From: an uncultured Oscillospiraceae bacterium
GTDB taxonomy: Bacteria > Bacillota > Clostridia > Oscillospirales > Oscillospiraceae
Length of the DNA stretch: 64,000 nt
Assembly: GCA_944385365.1 (NCBI GenBank)
Contig: CALWWW010000003.1
Span: forward strand, 1 to 64,000
Reading direction: 5' to 3'
Shown here: piece by piece, positions 44,179-53,921 of the stretch
How the letters are laid out: each line of letters starts with the position of its first letter
Numbering within the stretch: the stretch's first letter is position 1
Notes under the pieces: model-generated
Seen by the model: the letters and a program-made list of their open reading frames with translations, nothing else
Databases searched by the model: none
Told to the model about the DNA's origin: nothing
Program-made: the position numbers and the translations under genes

Positions 44179-45531
44179 ATGATCAAAGATTACGTCCGCA
44201 AGTATTACCTGGAGCAGGACCACAACTGCGCTGAGACAGTGTTCCTGGCAGCCAATGAGGCATTGGGCCTGGGTCTGCCGGAGGAGAGCGCCAAGCTGAT
44301 CAGCGCCTTTGGCGGCGGTATGGGCTGCGGCAGTACCTGCGGCGCCCTGGCCGGTTCCATGGCAATTCTGGGCCAGTGCAGAGTGCAGGGCAGAGCCCAC
44401 GCCACCGAGGGATTCAAGGAGCAGTGCGCCGCCCTGAAGGAAGTCTTTGAGAAGCGTATGGGCAGCATCCTCTGTAAGGATTTGAAGGACCAGTGTTTTA
44501 CGGAGCAGGAGCGCTGTCTGGCCACGGTCACCGCTGCCGCCGAAGTGCTGGAAGCCTTTCTCAAGGGAAGTGAGGAGACGGAGCTGCCGCCTCTGACCGC
44601 CGCCGACATCAAGCGGGTCAAGGGCCTGGGCTTCCTGCACCAGAAGGGTACCCGCTGCTTCAACGGCCGCATTCTGACCCGCAACGGCAAGATCACCGCC
44701 GCGGAGAGCCAGTGCCTGACGGAAGCCGCCGAGAAATTCGGTTCCGGTGAAATCGCCATGACCACCCGGCTGACCCTGGAGGTCCAGGGCATCCCCTATG
44801 AGAACATCGAGCCGTTCCGCCAGTATGTGGCCAAAGTGGGCCTGGAGACCGGCGGTACCGGCAGCAAGGTGCGTCCGGTGGTCAGCTGCAAGGGTACCAC
44901 CTGCCAGTATGGTCTCTGCGATACCTTCGCCCTGTCCAACCGCATCCATGAACTGTTTTACAAGGGCTACCACGACGTGCTGCTGCCCCACAAGTTCAAG
45001 ATTGCCGTGGGCGGCTGCCCCAACAACTGCGTCAAGCCCGACCTTAACGACTTCGGCATCGTGGGCCAGCGGATTCCCGTCGTGGACAACGACAAGTGCC
45101 GCGGCTGCAAGAAGTGTGCCGTGGAGGAGAACTGCCCCATCCATGTGGCTCATGTGGAAAACGGCAAGCTGAACATTCCCGCCGAAAGCTGCAACCACTG
45201 CGGCCGCTGCGTGGGTAAATGTCCCTTCCAGGCCGTGGAGGAGAGCCGTTACGGCTACAAGATCTATCTGGGCGGCCGCTGGGGCAAGAAGGTGGCCCAG
45301 GGCCAGGCGATGAGCAAGGTCTTCACCAGTGAGGAAGAGGTCATTGCCGTGCTGGAAAAGGCCATTCTCCTGTTCCGGGAGCAGGGTATCACCGGTGAGC
45401 GCTTTGCCGACACCGTGGCCCGTCTCGGCTTTGAGAATGTGGAGGCCCAGCTGCTGGATAACGCGTTGCTGGAGCGCAAGGCGGAAATCCTGGGCGCTGA
45501 AAAGCATCTGGTGGGCGGCGCCACCTGCTGA
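44179..45531 (+). CDS. C_GCAxxG_C_C domain fused to siroheme sulfite/nitrite reductase with ferredoxin domain
   Basis: 450 aa. Residues 1 to about 130 form a C_GCAxxG_C_C redox domain (NCAETVF, GGGMGCGSTCGALAGS, further Cys at about 100-120). Then a siroheme reductase: TTRLTLEVQGIP, SCKGTTCQYGLCDT (about 237-250) and GGCPNNC (about 280), the four-Cys site for the coupled siroheme and [4Fe-4S] centre. Two [4Fe-4S] ferredoxin motifs lie at CRGCKKCAVEENCP and CNHCGRCVGKCPF. It probably reduces sulfite or a related oxyanion in the cytoplasm. The N-terminal fusion is unusual. GAAGGAGTGTCCAACG precedes the ATG. Confidence 0.88.
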   Translation: MIKDYVRKYYLEQDHNCAETVFLAANEALGLGLPEESAKLISAFGGGMGCGSTCGALAGSMAILGQCRVQGRAHATEGFKEQCAALKEVFEKRMGSILCKDLKDQCFTEQERCLATVTAAAEVLEAFLKGSEETELPPLTAADIKRVKGLGFLHQKGTRCFNGRILTRNGKITAAESQCLTEAAEKFGSGEIAMTTRLTLEVQGIPYENIEPFRQYVAKVGLETGGTGSKVRPVVSCKGTTCQYGLCDTFALSNRIHELFYKGYHDVLLPHKFKIAVGGCPNNCVKPDLNDFGIVGQRIPVVDNDKCRGCKKCAVEENCPIHVAHVENGKLNIPAESCNHCGRCVGKCPFQAVEESRYGYKIYLGGRWGKKVAQGQAMSKVFTSEEEVIAVLEKAILLFREQGITGERFADTVARLGFENVEAQLLDNALLERKAEILGAEKHLVGGATC

Positions 45532-45560
45532 GACTAAAAACCGCATACCGCATACAGGTA

Positions 45561-45595
45561 AAGAGCAGACCGGAACGTCCGGCCTGCTCTTTTTC
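45561..45595 (+). terminator. terminator after the siroheme reductase fusion
   Basis: AAGAGCAGACCGGA and TCCGGCCTGCTCTT pair (one mismatch) around ACG, then a T-run. Confidence 0.85.
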
Positions 45596-45679
45596 ATTTT
45601 CTGCTTGCATTCTGGCGCGGGGGAGGCTATACTGTGTCTGCCCTGTTAAATTCACGTTAATTCTATGGAGGAACTTCCG

Positions 45680-47710
45680 TTGCAGATACCGCTTAAAAAC
45701 TTCAAACAGCGGGCCGGGTCCGCTGTCCAAAAACTGATACAGCACAAGGTGCTGTTTGCCCTTCTGATTTCCTTTGTACTGAATCTGACCCTGGAGAGCT
45801 TGTGCCGCCGGTCCCTGCTCAAGGGACTGCAATTTCTGGTGGAGGCTCCCATGCCGTTCTTTTACGGCGTTGGGATTATCCTGCTGACCGTCAGCCTGGT
45901 GGGGTTGGTGCGCCACCGCTGCTTTGCGCTGCTGTTGGTTTCCATCTTCTGGATTGCGTTGGGCGTGGTGGAATGTGTGCTCATGTCGTTCCGGATAACA
46001 CCGCTGACCGCCGTGGATTTCCGGCTGATCTTCTCTGTGTTCAGTATTCTGGACGTCTATCTGAACACGTTCCAGGTGATTTTGATTGTGCTGGTCACGC
46101 TGGCCGTTCTGGCCGGATTGGTGGTGGCGTTTTTGAAACTGCCCGTCAGCGAGCCGGTGGACTATCTGCGTTCCGGCTTCGGCTGCGTGGCGGCGGGATT
46201 GTACGTCTGGGGTACTACGGTGCTGTTCACCAGCACCGGCATTCTGGCCACCCAGTTTGACAACCTGGGCAATGCCTATAACGCCTACGGCTTTACATAC
46301 TGCTTTAGTACCAGCCTGTTCGACCGGGGCATCACGCAGCCGGAGGACTATTCGCCGGAGGAAGTGGGTACGGTGGTGGATGAGCTGGACCAGGAGAAGC
46401 CGGAAGAGGAGGAGCCGGACTCTGCGGCCTCGGGCGCCGAATCAAAGGTCATGCCCAATATTGTGGCGGTGCAGCTGGAGTCCTTTATGGATGTCAAATA
46501 CCTCAAGGGATTGACCTATTCCCAGGACCCGGTGCCCAATTTCACGGCGCTGAAAGAATTCTGTTCCACGGGTCTGCTGTCGGTGCCGTCCATCGGCGCG
46601 GGTACGGCCAACACGGAATTTGAAATCCTGTCGGGTATGAGCCTGGACTACTTCGGAACCGGCGAATACCCCTATGAGACGATTCTGCAATCCAACGTCT
46701 GTGAATCGGTCAACTATGCCCTCAAGGAGGAGGGCTACGCCTGCCACGCCATCCACAACCATACGGGCACCTTTTACGACCGCAACAAGGTCTATGCCAA
46801 TCTGGGCTTTGACACCTTTACATCTGTGGAGTATATGCTGCGGGTGGAGCGGAACCCCCTGGGCTGGGCCAAGGACGCGCCGCTGACGGAGGAGATTCTC
46901 AAGGCGCTGGATTCCACGCCGGGGCAGGATATGGTCTATACGGTGTCGGTGCAGCCCCACGGAAAATATCCCACGGAGGTACTGGACCCGGACCAGCCCA
47001 TTTCCGTGGTGGGCGAGCTGGAGGGCATCAACCCCATCAGCTTTGAATATTACGTCAATCAGATTTATGAGACCGATGCCTTTGTGGGCCAGCTGGTCCA
47101 GGCGTTGGCAGAGCGGGACGAACCCACGGTGCTGATTCTCTTCGGTGACCATCTGCCCAACTTCGCCATCCAGCCGGAGTATCTGAGCAAAGGCGACCTG
47201 CTGCAAACGGAGTATGTGATCTGGAACAATATGGGCTTGCCTAAGGAGGACGAGGACCTGGAAGCCTACCAGCTGATGGCTACGGTGCTGGGACAGCTGG
47301 GCTATCATGACGGCGTGCTGACGAAGCTCCACCAGGACCGGGACGCCAACCCCAACTACCAGGAGGACTTGCAGATGTTGGGTTACGATCTGCTGTACGG
47401 CGACTACTACGCCTACGACGGACGGCTGCCCTATGAGCCCACGGATTTGCAGATGGGTATTCTGCCCATCACGGTGAAACGGGCCGATAATCTCCACGAC
47501 GAACTGTACGTGACCGGCCAGAACTTCACCGAGTGCAGCCAAATTTCCATAAACGGCAAGCTACGGTCCGACACCATATTCATCAACAGCAGCACCCTGA
47601 TGCTGCCGGCTACGACGCTGGAACCTCTGGATGTGGTGGCGGTCTCCCAGGTGACGGCCCAGGGCGAAGCATTGTCCCAATCCAACCAGTTCACCTACGT
47701 GGGCAGCTGA
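45680..47710 (+). CDS. LtaS-type sulfatase-family membrane protein (glycerol-phosphate transferase like)
   Basis: 676 aa from TTG 45680, chosen because GGAGG (45667-45671) would overlap the alternative ATG at 45665. About five N-terminal helices (1-220) anchor an extracellular alkaline-phosphatase-fold domain with the catalytic Thr in GAGTANTEFEILSG and metal ligands in IFGDHLP-like LFGDHLPNF. LtaS enzymes polymerise glycerol phosphate for lipoteichoic acid. The last ~85 residues form a beta-rich IPT/TIG-like domain (DELYVTGQNF), unusual for LtaS. Whether it makes teichoic acid or modifies another glycan is open. Confidence 0.88.
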   Translation: MQIPLKNFKQRAGSAVQKLIQHKVLFALLISFVLNLTLESLCRRSLLKGLQFLVEAPMPFFYGVGIILLTVSLVGLVRHRCFALLLVSIFWIALGVVECVLMSFRITPLTAVDFRLIFSVFSILDVYLNTFQVILIVLVTLAVLAGLVVAFLKLPVSEPVDYLRSGFGCVAAGLYVWGTTVLFTSTGILATQFDNLGNAYNAYGFTYCFSTSLFDRGITQPEDYSPEEVGTVVDELDQEKPEEEEPDSAASGAESKVMPNIVAVQLESFMDVKYLKGLTYSQDPVPNFTALKEFCSTGLLSVPSIGAGTANTEFEILSGMSLDYFGTGEYPYETILQSNVCESVNYALKEEGYACHAIHNHTGTFYDRNKVYANLGFDTFTSVEYMLRVERNPLGWAKDAPLTEEILKALDSTPGQDMVYTVSVQPHGKYPTEVLDPDQPISVVGELEGINPISFEYYVNQIYETDAFVGQLVQALAERDEPTVLILFGDHLPNFAIQPEYLSKGDLLQTEYVIWNNMGLPKEDEDLEAYQLMATVLGQLGYHDGVLTKLHQDRDANPNYQEDLQMLGYDLLYGDYYAYDGRLPYEPTDLQMGILPITVKRADNLHDELYVTGQNFTECSQISINGKLRSDTIFINSSTLMLPATTLEPLDVVAVSQVTAQGEALSQSNQFTYVGS

Positions 47711-47726
47711 ACAAAAATAACGACTG

Positions 47727-47760
47727 GCGGACGGCAGTCTCTTGACGGACTGCCGTCCGC
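47727..47760 (+). terminator. terminator after the LtaS-like gene
   Basis: GCGGACGGCAGTC (47727-47739) pairs perfectly with GACTGCCGTCCGC (47748-47760). A TATAAT-type -10 for tyrA follows at 47764-47769. Confidence 0.7.
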
Positions 47761-47819
47761 TGTGTATAATGAGAAAAAATTTAGCCATTTAAAACGCAAC
47801 AACAAAGGAAGCGGTGACA

Positions 47820-48686
47820 ATGAAACAACTGGTAGTGATAGCCGGATTGGGCCTGATCGGCGGCTCCATGGCCAAGGCATTCAAAAAGCATACAGACTGT
47901 CTGGTGTACGGCTGGAACCGGACCCGGTCCGTGGCGGAGCGGGCGCTTGCCGACGGAGCCATCGACGGTATCGCCGATGATGAGGTTTTGGTCCGGTGTG
48001 ATCTGCTGATTCCGGTGCTGTATCCACGGGCCACCATTACGTTTCTGGAACGGGTCATTCCCACCATGAAGCCGGGGGCGGCCATTGTGGATTTGGTGGG
48101 CGTCAAGGAGGCCGTGGAAGCGGTGGTAACGCCCCTTGCCGCCGCCCAGGGCATCCGGTATACCGGCGGCCATCCTATGGCCGGACTGGCCCGGGCGGGC
48201 TATGAGCGGTCCTTTGCGGAGCTGTTCGACGGCGCCAGTATGATTCTGGTACCCACAGAAACCACAGGGGAAGGGGACCTGGACCGGTTCAGCGCCTTGT
48301 TCCGTCAGGTGGGCTTCGGTACCATTCGCATCTGTGACGCCAAAACCCACGACCGGATGATTGCCCATACGTCCCAGCTGGCCCATGTGGTTTCTAACTG
48401 CTATGTGAAAAGCCCCGTGTCGGCCAATTATGAGGGCTTCGCCGGCGGCAGCTACCGGGATATGACACGGGTAGCCCCGCTGAACGAAAAGGTCTGGACG
48501 GAGCTGTTCGCCATGAACCGTGCGGCGCTGGTGGAGGAGATCGACCTGCTGACAGCCCGAATGAACGAGGTCCGGCAGGCCATTGTGGACGGCGACGAAC
48601 CGACGTTGGAACGGCTCCTGCGGGAAGGCCGGGAGGCCCGGGAACGCATTGAGCTGCTGCACCCCAATGAACCGAAATTTGAATAA
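47820..48686 (+). CDS. tyrA: prephenate dehydrogenase
   Basis: 288 aa from ATG 47820 (AAAGGAAGCGGTGACA). NAD fold VVIAGLGLIGGSMAKAFKKH, GWNRT, then DLVGVKEAV, GGHPMAG (catalytic His), and a helical domain with THDRMIAHTSQLAHVVS and GSYRDMTRVA. It oxidises and decarboxylates prephenate to hydroxyphenylpyruvate for tyrosine. It lacks ACT and chorismate mutase domains. Monocistronic by its terminators. Confidence 0.93.
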   Translation: MKQLVVIAGLGLIGGSMAKAFKKHTDCLVYGWNRTRSVAERALADGAIDGIADDEVLVRCDLLIPVLYPRATITFLERVIPTMKPGAAIVDLVGVKEAVEAVVTPLAAAQGIRYTGGHPMAGLARAGYERSFAELFDGASMILVPTETTGEGDLDRFSALFRQVGFGTIRICDAKTHDRMIAHTSQLAHVVSNCYVKSPVSANYEGFAGGSYRDMTRVAPLNEKVWTELFAMNRAALVEEIDLLTARMNEVRQAIVDGDEPTLERLLREGREARERIELLHPNEPKFE

Positions 48687-48690
48687 TGCC

Positions 48691-48732
48691 ATAAAAAACC
48701 CGCTCCTGCATCGGCAGAAGCGGGTTTTTTAT
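48691..48732. terminator. bidirectional terminator between tyrA and potD
   Basis: ATAAAAAACCCGCT-C-CTGC pairs with GCAG-A-AGCGGGTTTTTTAT, giving T-runs on both strands. Confidence 0.88.
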
Positions 48733-49925
48733 TAGAGGTTGTCCGGGCGGCGGCTGCATCCCCGGCGGGCAATACGGCGCTTTTTGCGGATTTTGGCAAT
48801 GGTCAGCAGACCCACCACCAGAATCAGGACGGCGGCGCTGGACCAGAGATAGAAGCTCGTATTGCCGCCGGCGGTTTTCACCGTCAGCCACAGGGAGTCC
48901 ATCAGTTGGGTGGATTCCGTGGGCAGGGCCAGGAAGCTGGAACCTCTGGAAAGGGTTTCGGCATCGGGATAGGCCACGGGATCATTGGCCACTTCCGGGT
49001 CCATGTACTCCTTGGCGGCGGAAATGGGGGTGGAATAGCCCAGATAGTCCATGTTGCGGCCTGAAATCTCCGGGTCACAGAGGAAGTTGATAAAGGCTTC
49101 GGCGCCCTCTTTGTTGGTGCAGCCCTTGGGAATGCACATGGCGTCGATGAACATGTTGAATCCCTCTTCGGGCAGACAGAAGGAGAGGTCCGGGTTTTCC
49201 TCCACCATGGTCAGATAGTCACCGGCATAGTAGGGAGCCAGCCACGCTTCCTCTCGCTCCATTTTGGAGAAAATCTGGTCCATAACGTATTGCTGGACGT
49301 AGGGCTTCTGCTGCTGGAGCAGATTGGCGGCCTCCTGATATTCCGCCGGGTCGCTGCTGTTGATGCTGTAACCCAGCCGCAGCTCCGCAATGGCGAATGC
49401 ATCCCGGCAGTTGTCAAACATGAGGATTTTGCCCGCGTACTGGGGGTCCCACAGGGAAGACCAGCCGGTGACGTTGTCCACATACTTGCTGTTGTAGATC
49501 AGGCCCACGGTGCCCCAGGTGTAGGGCACGGAATAGAGATTGTCCGGGTCATAGGCCGTGTTGCGGAACGATTCATCCACATACTGATAGTTGGGAATGT
49601 TGTCGAAGTTCAGGGGCTCCAGCATATCCTCGGCAATGAGCCGTCCCACCATGTAGTCCGACGGGATGATGACATCGTAGGAGGAGCCGCCGGTTTTCAG
49701 CTTGGTGTACATGGTCTCGTTGCTGTCAAAGGTCACATAGTTGACCTTGATGCCGGTTTCCTCTTCAAAGGCGGCAATCACATCGAGGGAACCGTCGGTG
49801 CCGTCGGAAATATACTGGCCCCAGTTGTAGACGTTAATGGTGCCGCCGGGGGCCGCTGAGGCGGGCAGCGGCAGGGAGACCGCCGCCAACAGGGCGCAGA
49901 GCGCCAGGGTAACAATGCGTTTCAT
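48732..49925 (-). CDS. potD: spermidine/putrescine ABC importer, substrate-binding protein
   Basis: 397 aa from ATG 49925, overlapping the potC stop by one base. A signal sequence (about 1-25) precedes a PotD-type binding domain: INVYNWGQYISDG, VNYVTFDSNETMYTKL, YDVIIPSDYMVGRL, VPYTWGTVGLIYN. Unlike lipid-anchored PotD it has a C-terminal helix (YLWSSAAVLILVVGLLTIA) and a basic tail, so it is anchored at both ends or after processing at the C-terminal end. Last gene of potABCD. Confidence 0.92.
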   Translation of the reverse strand: MKRIVTLALCALLAAVSLPLPASAAPGGTINVYNWGQYISDGTDGSLDVIAAFEEETGIKVNYVTFDSNETMYTKLKTGGSSYDVIIPSDYMVGRLIAEDMLEPLNFDNIPNYQYVDESFRNTAYDPDNLYSVPYTWGTVGLIYNSKYVDNVTGWSSLWDPQYAGKILMFDNCRDAFAIAELRLGYSINSSDPAEYQEAANLLQQQKPYVQQYVMDQIFSKMEREEAWLAPYYAGDYLTMVEENPDLSFCLPEEGFNMFIDAMCIPKGCTNKEGAEAFINFLCDPEISGRNMDYLGYSTPISAAKEYMDPEVANDPVAYPDAETLSRGSSFLALPTESTQLMDSLWLTVKTAGGNTSFYLWSSAAVLILVVGLLTIAKIRKKRRIARRGCSRRPDNL

Positions 49926-50752
49926 CAACGGGAAGGCTCCCTCCTTTGGGTCAGCTTGGTGCGGCGGCGTTTCAGGTCTCGCAGCTGTAACAGGTTCATA
50001 GCCACCATCAGCAGAAGAATCACGCCGAACATCAACGCAAACAGGGCGTAAATTTTGGGCTGAATGGGCTTTTTGGTGTAGTTGTAAATCTCCACCGGCA
50101 GGGTGACGAAGTCGGAACCGGTGACAAAGTAGCTGATGACGAAGTCGTCCAGGCTCATGGTAAAGGCCATCAGTGCGCCGGAGACGATGCCCGGCAAAAT
50201 CTCATGGATGACCACCTTGGTAAAGGCCTGGAAGGGCGTACAGCCCAGGTCCTGGGCGGCTTCGGCCAAATCCGGGTCCATCTGCACCAGCTTGGGCATC
50301 ACCGACAGAATGACGTAGGGGAGATTGAACGTCACATGGGCAATGAGCAGCGTCCAGAAGCCCAGAATGGAATTGATTTTCAGCATGGTACCGGCAAAGG
50401 CGAAGAGCAGGGCCAGGGCCACGCCGGTGACAATTTCCGGGTTGGTCAGGGGAATGTTGGTGACGCCCAGGACAATGCGGCGCATACGACCCCGCATGGC
50501 GTGGATGCCCAGAGCGGCCATGGTGCCCAGAATGGTGGCGATCAGGCTGGACAGAACGGCCACCAGCACCGAATTGCCTAAAAGGCGCAGCAGGGACCGG
50601 TCCCGGAACAGTTCTCCATACTGGGAGAAGGTGAAGCCCTTCCACACGGCCATGTCGGTGCCCTGGTTGAAGGAGGACACCACCAGCAGAATCATGGGGA
50701 TATAGAGGAAGAGGAACACCAGAAAGGTGAAAATCTTATTGAAGCGTTTCAC
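49925..50752 (-). CDS. potC: spermidine/putrescine ABC importer, permease PotC
   Basis: 275 aa from GTG 50752, overlapping the potB stop (GTGA). Six helices and the EAA loop [26 protein letters not shown], which docks the ATPase. Neighbouring potB and potA confirm the assignment. Confidence 0.93.
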   Translation of the reverse strand: MKRFNKIFTFLVFLFLYIPMILLVVSSFNQGTDMAVWKGFTFSQYGELFRDRSLLRLLGNSVLVAVLSSLIATILGTMAALGIHAMRGRMRRIVLGVTNIPLTNPEIVTGVALALLFAFAGTMLKINSILGFWTLLIAHVTFNLPYVILSVMPKLVQMDPDLAEAAQDLGCTPFQAFTKVVIHEILPGIVSGALMAFTMSLDDFVISYFVTGSDFVTLPVEIYNYTKKPIQPKIYALFALMFGVILLLMVAMNLLQLRDLKRRRTKLTQRREPSR

Positions 50753-51564
50753 AGGGTTGCCACTCCTTCCTCATCATCGGTGCCGGAGAAGTGGTTCATC
50801 AGGCCCACGCACAGGAAAATCAGCGCCATGAGAATCAGCGACATGGCAGCGCCCAGGTTGGGGTTGTACGCGCCCTTGAACTGGGACTCGATGACGTCGC
50901 CAATGAGGACCGCGCCGGGGCTGCCCAGCTTCTGGGAGATATAGAAGGTGGACACGGCGGGGACGAATACCATGGTGATGCCGGAGACGATACCGGGCAC
51001 GGACAGGGGCAGAATCACCTTGGTAAAGACCTGTACCTGATTGCAGCCTAGGTCCTGGGCTGCCTCAATAAGCCGATGGTCGATTTTGATGAGCACCGTG
51101 TAGAGGGGCATGATCATAAAGGGCAGATAGTTGTAGACCATGCCCAGAATGACGGCACCGGTGTTGCGAATCAGGGGCAGGGGAGAGAGGCCCAGAGACC
51201 GGAGAAAATTATTGATAATACCGGTGTCCTCCAGCAGGGAGACCCAGGCCATGGTCCGCAGCAGGAAGCTCAGACACATGGGCAGCATAATCAGCATATA
51301 GTAAATTTTTTGCCGGGTGGGGCTGGCTTTGGACATGCAGTAGGCCACGGGATAGCCGATCAGCAGACACAGAATGCTGGAAAAAATGGACATCCAGGCC
51401 GACCGCAGCAAAATAGGCAGATACGCCCCCAGCCGCTGGATATTGGCAAGGGTGAATTGACCCGTTCCATCGGTGAATGCGAAATAAAAGACGATGCCCA
51501 GAGGGATCAGGGTGAAGAGGACCATCCAGATCACATAGGGGCCGGACAGCCATTTACTCTTCAT
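50749..51564 (-). CDS. potB: spermidine/putrescine ABC importer, permease PotB
   Basis: 271 aa from ATG 51564, preferred to an upstream in-frame start because GGAGGG lies about ten bases before it. Six helices, with the EAA loop [25 protein letters not shown]. It overlaps the end of potA and the start of potC, so the four genes are translated as a block. Confidence 0.92.
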   Translation of the reverse strand: MKSKWLSGPYVIWMVLFTLIPLGIVFYFAFTDGTGQFTLANIQRLGAYLPILLRSAWMSIFSSILCLLIGYPVAYCMSKASPTRQKIYYMLIMLPMCLSFLLRTMAWVSLLEDTGIINNFLRSLGLSPLPLIRNTGAVILGMVYNYLPFMIMPLYTVLIKIDHRLIEAAQDLGCNQVQVFTKVILPLSVPGIVSGITMVFVPAVSTFYISQKLGSPGAVLIGDVIESQFKGAYNPNLGAAMSLILMALIFLCVGLMNHFSGTDDEEGVATL

Positions 51565-52675
51565 CTTCGCCGCCCTCCGCAATCTCGTCGTATTCGGCGG
51601 AATAGGAGCTGTAATCGCCGAACATGCCGGAGTATTCGCTCTTCTTCATGACGTGGATATCCTCGGGATTCAGCCGGATGCCGATGTAGGAGCCCACCTC
51701 CTGGTAGTCGGTGGACTGAATCAGCCACTTGAAGCCCTTGAAATCCACAATGATATCATAGTGGACGCCCTTGAAGGTGATGGCCGTGACGGTACCGCAC
51801 AGGTGGCCGTTGTCGGCGGGGACAATGTCGATGTCCTCGGGCCGGATGACCACATCCACCGGCTCGTCTCGGGCGAACCCTTTGTCGATACAGGGGAACT
51901 GGCGGCCGAAGAACTCCACCAGAAAATCCTGCCGCATGATGCCGTCGAGGATGTTGGATTCACCGATAAAATCAGCCACAAAGGCGTTTTTCGGCTCATT
52001 GTAAATGTCCTCCGGGCGGCCAATCTGCTGAATGTGGCCCTTGTCCATGACCACAATGGTGTCGGACATGGTCAGCGCCTCTTCCTGATCGTGGGTGACA
52101 TAAATAAAGGTGATGCCCATGGCCTGCTGAATGCGCTTCAATTCGTTCTGCATGTCCTTGCGGAGCCGCAAATCCAGGGCGCCCAGGGGCTCGTCCAGCA
52201 GCAGGACCTTGGGCCGGTTGACCAATGCGCGGGCGATGGCCACCCGCTGCTGCTGTCCGCCGGACAGAGACGTAACCTTGCGGTTTTCAAAGCCCTTGAG
52301 GCTGACGATGTCCAACATCTCCATGACCCGCTCGTCGATCTCCCGCTCGCTGAGCTTGGCCAGCCGAAGGCCAAAGGCGATGTTGTCGTAAACATCCAGA
52401 TGGGGGAACAGGGCGTACCGCTGGAACACGGTATTGATTTTGCGTTTGTGGGGTGGCAGCTCGTTGATGCGCTGGCCGTCGAAGAGAATTTCACCGGCGG
52501 TGGGCGTCAAAAAGCCGCCGATCATCCGCAGCGTTGTCGTCTTGCCGCAGCCGCTGGGACCCAGCAGCGTGAGAAATTCGTGGTCGTTGATATATAGGTT
52601 GATCCCTTTGAGGATGGTTTCACCGTCTTCAAAGGTCATGGTCAGGTTCGTTAAGCGAATGAGTTCCTTTGCCAT
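51554..52675 (-). CDS. potA: spermidine/putrescine ABC importer, ATPase PotA
   Basis: 373 aa from ATG 52675. Walker [11 protein letters not shown], signature [15 protein letters not shown], Walker [14 protein letters not shown]-loop VTHDQEEAL, and a C-terminal TOBE-like domain with [14 protein letters not shown]. It energises polyamine import through PotB and PotC. First gene of the potABCD operon, which is preceded by an AT-rich promoter stretch (52734-52760). Confidence 0.94.
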   Translation of the reverse strand: MAKELIRLTNLTMTFEDGETILKGINLYINDHEFLTLLGPSGCGKTTTLRMIGGFLTPTAGEILFDGQRINELPPHKRKINTVFQRYALFPHLDVYDNIAFGLRLAKLSEREIDERVMEMLDIVSLKGFENRKVTSLSGGQQQRVAIARALVNRPKVLLLDEPLGALDLRLRKDMQNELKRIQQAMGITFIYVTHDQEEALTMSDTIVVMDKGHIQQIGRPEDIYNEPKNAFVADFIGESNILDGIMRQDFLVEFFGRQFPCIDKGFARDEPVDVVIRPEDIDIVPADNGHLCGTVTAITFKGVHYDIIVDFKGFKWLIQSTDYQEVGSYIGIRLNPEDIHVMKKSEYSGMFGDYSSYSAEYDEIAEGGEDEE

Positions 52676-52793
52676 GCTCCGCCCTCTCTTTCTTCGGAAT
52701 GGTGGCCCACGGAAGCGGCGCTCCGCGGGCCATAAAATGACTATATAAAATAAAAGAGACGATGTCAACGAAAATCGACGGGTTTCGCGGTGT

Positions 52794-53759
52794 TTACCAT
52801 GTGTAAGCAGGGAAATACTGTTCCACGAAGTCTACGTCCTCCACCTGGAACGTCTTTCCGTCCAGATGGGAGAGACATCCGGCGTCGGTGGTGAAGGAGA
52901 ACGTCAGCTTGTAGGAGTAGAGGGCCTGGAACTTCCGGTCGTACCGTTTGTCCAATTTTCCATACTTGCCGTCGCCCAGGAGCGGGTGTCCGGCAGCGGC
53001 CATCTGGGCGCGGATTTGATGGGTCCGGCCGGTGATCAGTTCACATTCCACCAGGGACAGACCGTTGCGGGTACACAAGGTTTTATAACAGGTCACCGAC
53101 GTTTTGGAACCGGGCTGGGGCGTCTTTGTCACATAGACGCGGTTTTTGGCGGTGTCCTTGAAAATGTAGCCCTCCAGCTTGCCCTCCGGCGGCTTGGGCG
53201 TGCCGTGGACGATGCAGAGATACCGCTTGTCCAGCTCCCGGTCCCGGATTTTCTGATTGAGAATGCGCAAAGCCTCGGCGGTCTTGGCGGCGATGACAAT
53301 GCCGCCGGTGTTCCGGTCGATGCGGTTGCACAGGGCGGGCGTAAAACTGTTTTCCTCCCGGGGACGCCACTCCCGCTTGGCGTAGAGGTACGCCTGGATG
53401 TGGTCAATGAGGGTCTTGCCGTATTCGGCGCCGTCGTGGGGGTGAACCGCCTGACCGGGCTTTTTGTCCACCAGTAGAATGTGCTCGTCCTCATAGACAA
53501 TGTGCAGCTTGGGGGCGGAAACGGTCAGATAGGCATTTTCCGCTTTGGGGGTTTCAAAAAACTCGTCGTTGATATATAATTGCAGTACGTTGCCCTCCAC
53601 CAGCCGGGTGTCGCGGCTGGCGCCTTTGCCGTTGACCTTGATCCGTTTGAGCCGGATGTATTTCTGTAACAGGCTGGCCGGCAGCAGGGGAACGGATTTG
53701 GCCACGAAGCGGTCCAGCCGCTGGCCGGCGTCGTTGCGTCCGATGTGCAGTTCTTTCAT
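52794..53759 (-). CDS. RluA-family pseudouridine synthase (RluC/RluD-like)
   Basis: 321 aa. An S4-type RNA-binding domain (about 12-75; [24 protein letters not shown]) precedes the synthase domain with catalytic Asp in [15 protein letters not shown] and the family motifs [27 protein letters not shown]. It isomerises uridines in 23S rRNA. Which positions it modifies cannot be told. Monocistronic. Confidence 0.92.
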   Translation of the reverse strand: MKELHIGRNDAGQRLDRFVAKSVPLLPASLLQKYIRLKRIKVNGKGASRDTRLVEGNVLQLYINDEFFETPKAENAYLTVSAPKLHIVYEDEHILLVDKKPGQAVHPHDGAEYGKTLIDHIQAYLYAKREWRPREENSFTPALCNRIDRNTGGIVIAAKTAEALRILNQKIRDRELDKRYLCIVHGTPKPPEGKLEGYIFKDTAKNRVYVTKTPQPGSKTSVTCYKTLCTRNGLSLVECELITGRTHQIRAQMAAAGHPLLGDGKYGKLDKRYDRKFQALYSYKLTFSFTTDAGCLSHLDGKTFQVEDVDFVEQYFPAYTW

Positions 53760-53857
53760 AGTGTGCCTCCGTTTGTGGTTCGTACTCCCATCATGTACGG
53801 TGGAACGGGGAATGTCAAGGGTCCGGAATATTTTTTAAATTTTTTGTAAAAAAGGGT

Positions 53858-53886
53858 TTGACAATTCCGGTATCATACTATACAAT
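53858..53886 (+). promoter_or_regulatory. promoter of yceD-rpmF
   Basis: TTGACA (53858-53863), 17 bases, TACAAT (53881-53886): near-consensus sigma-A. Confidence 0.8.
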
Positions 53887-53921
53887 GTACCTTGCACGAC
53901 TAATGGAGTGGGTGAACGCAT

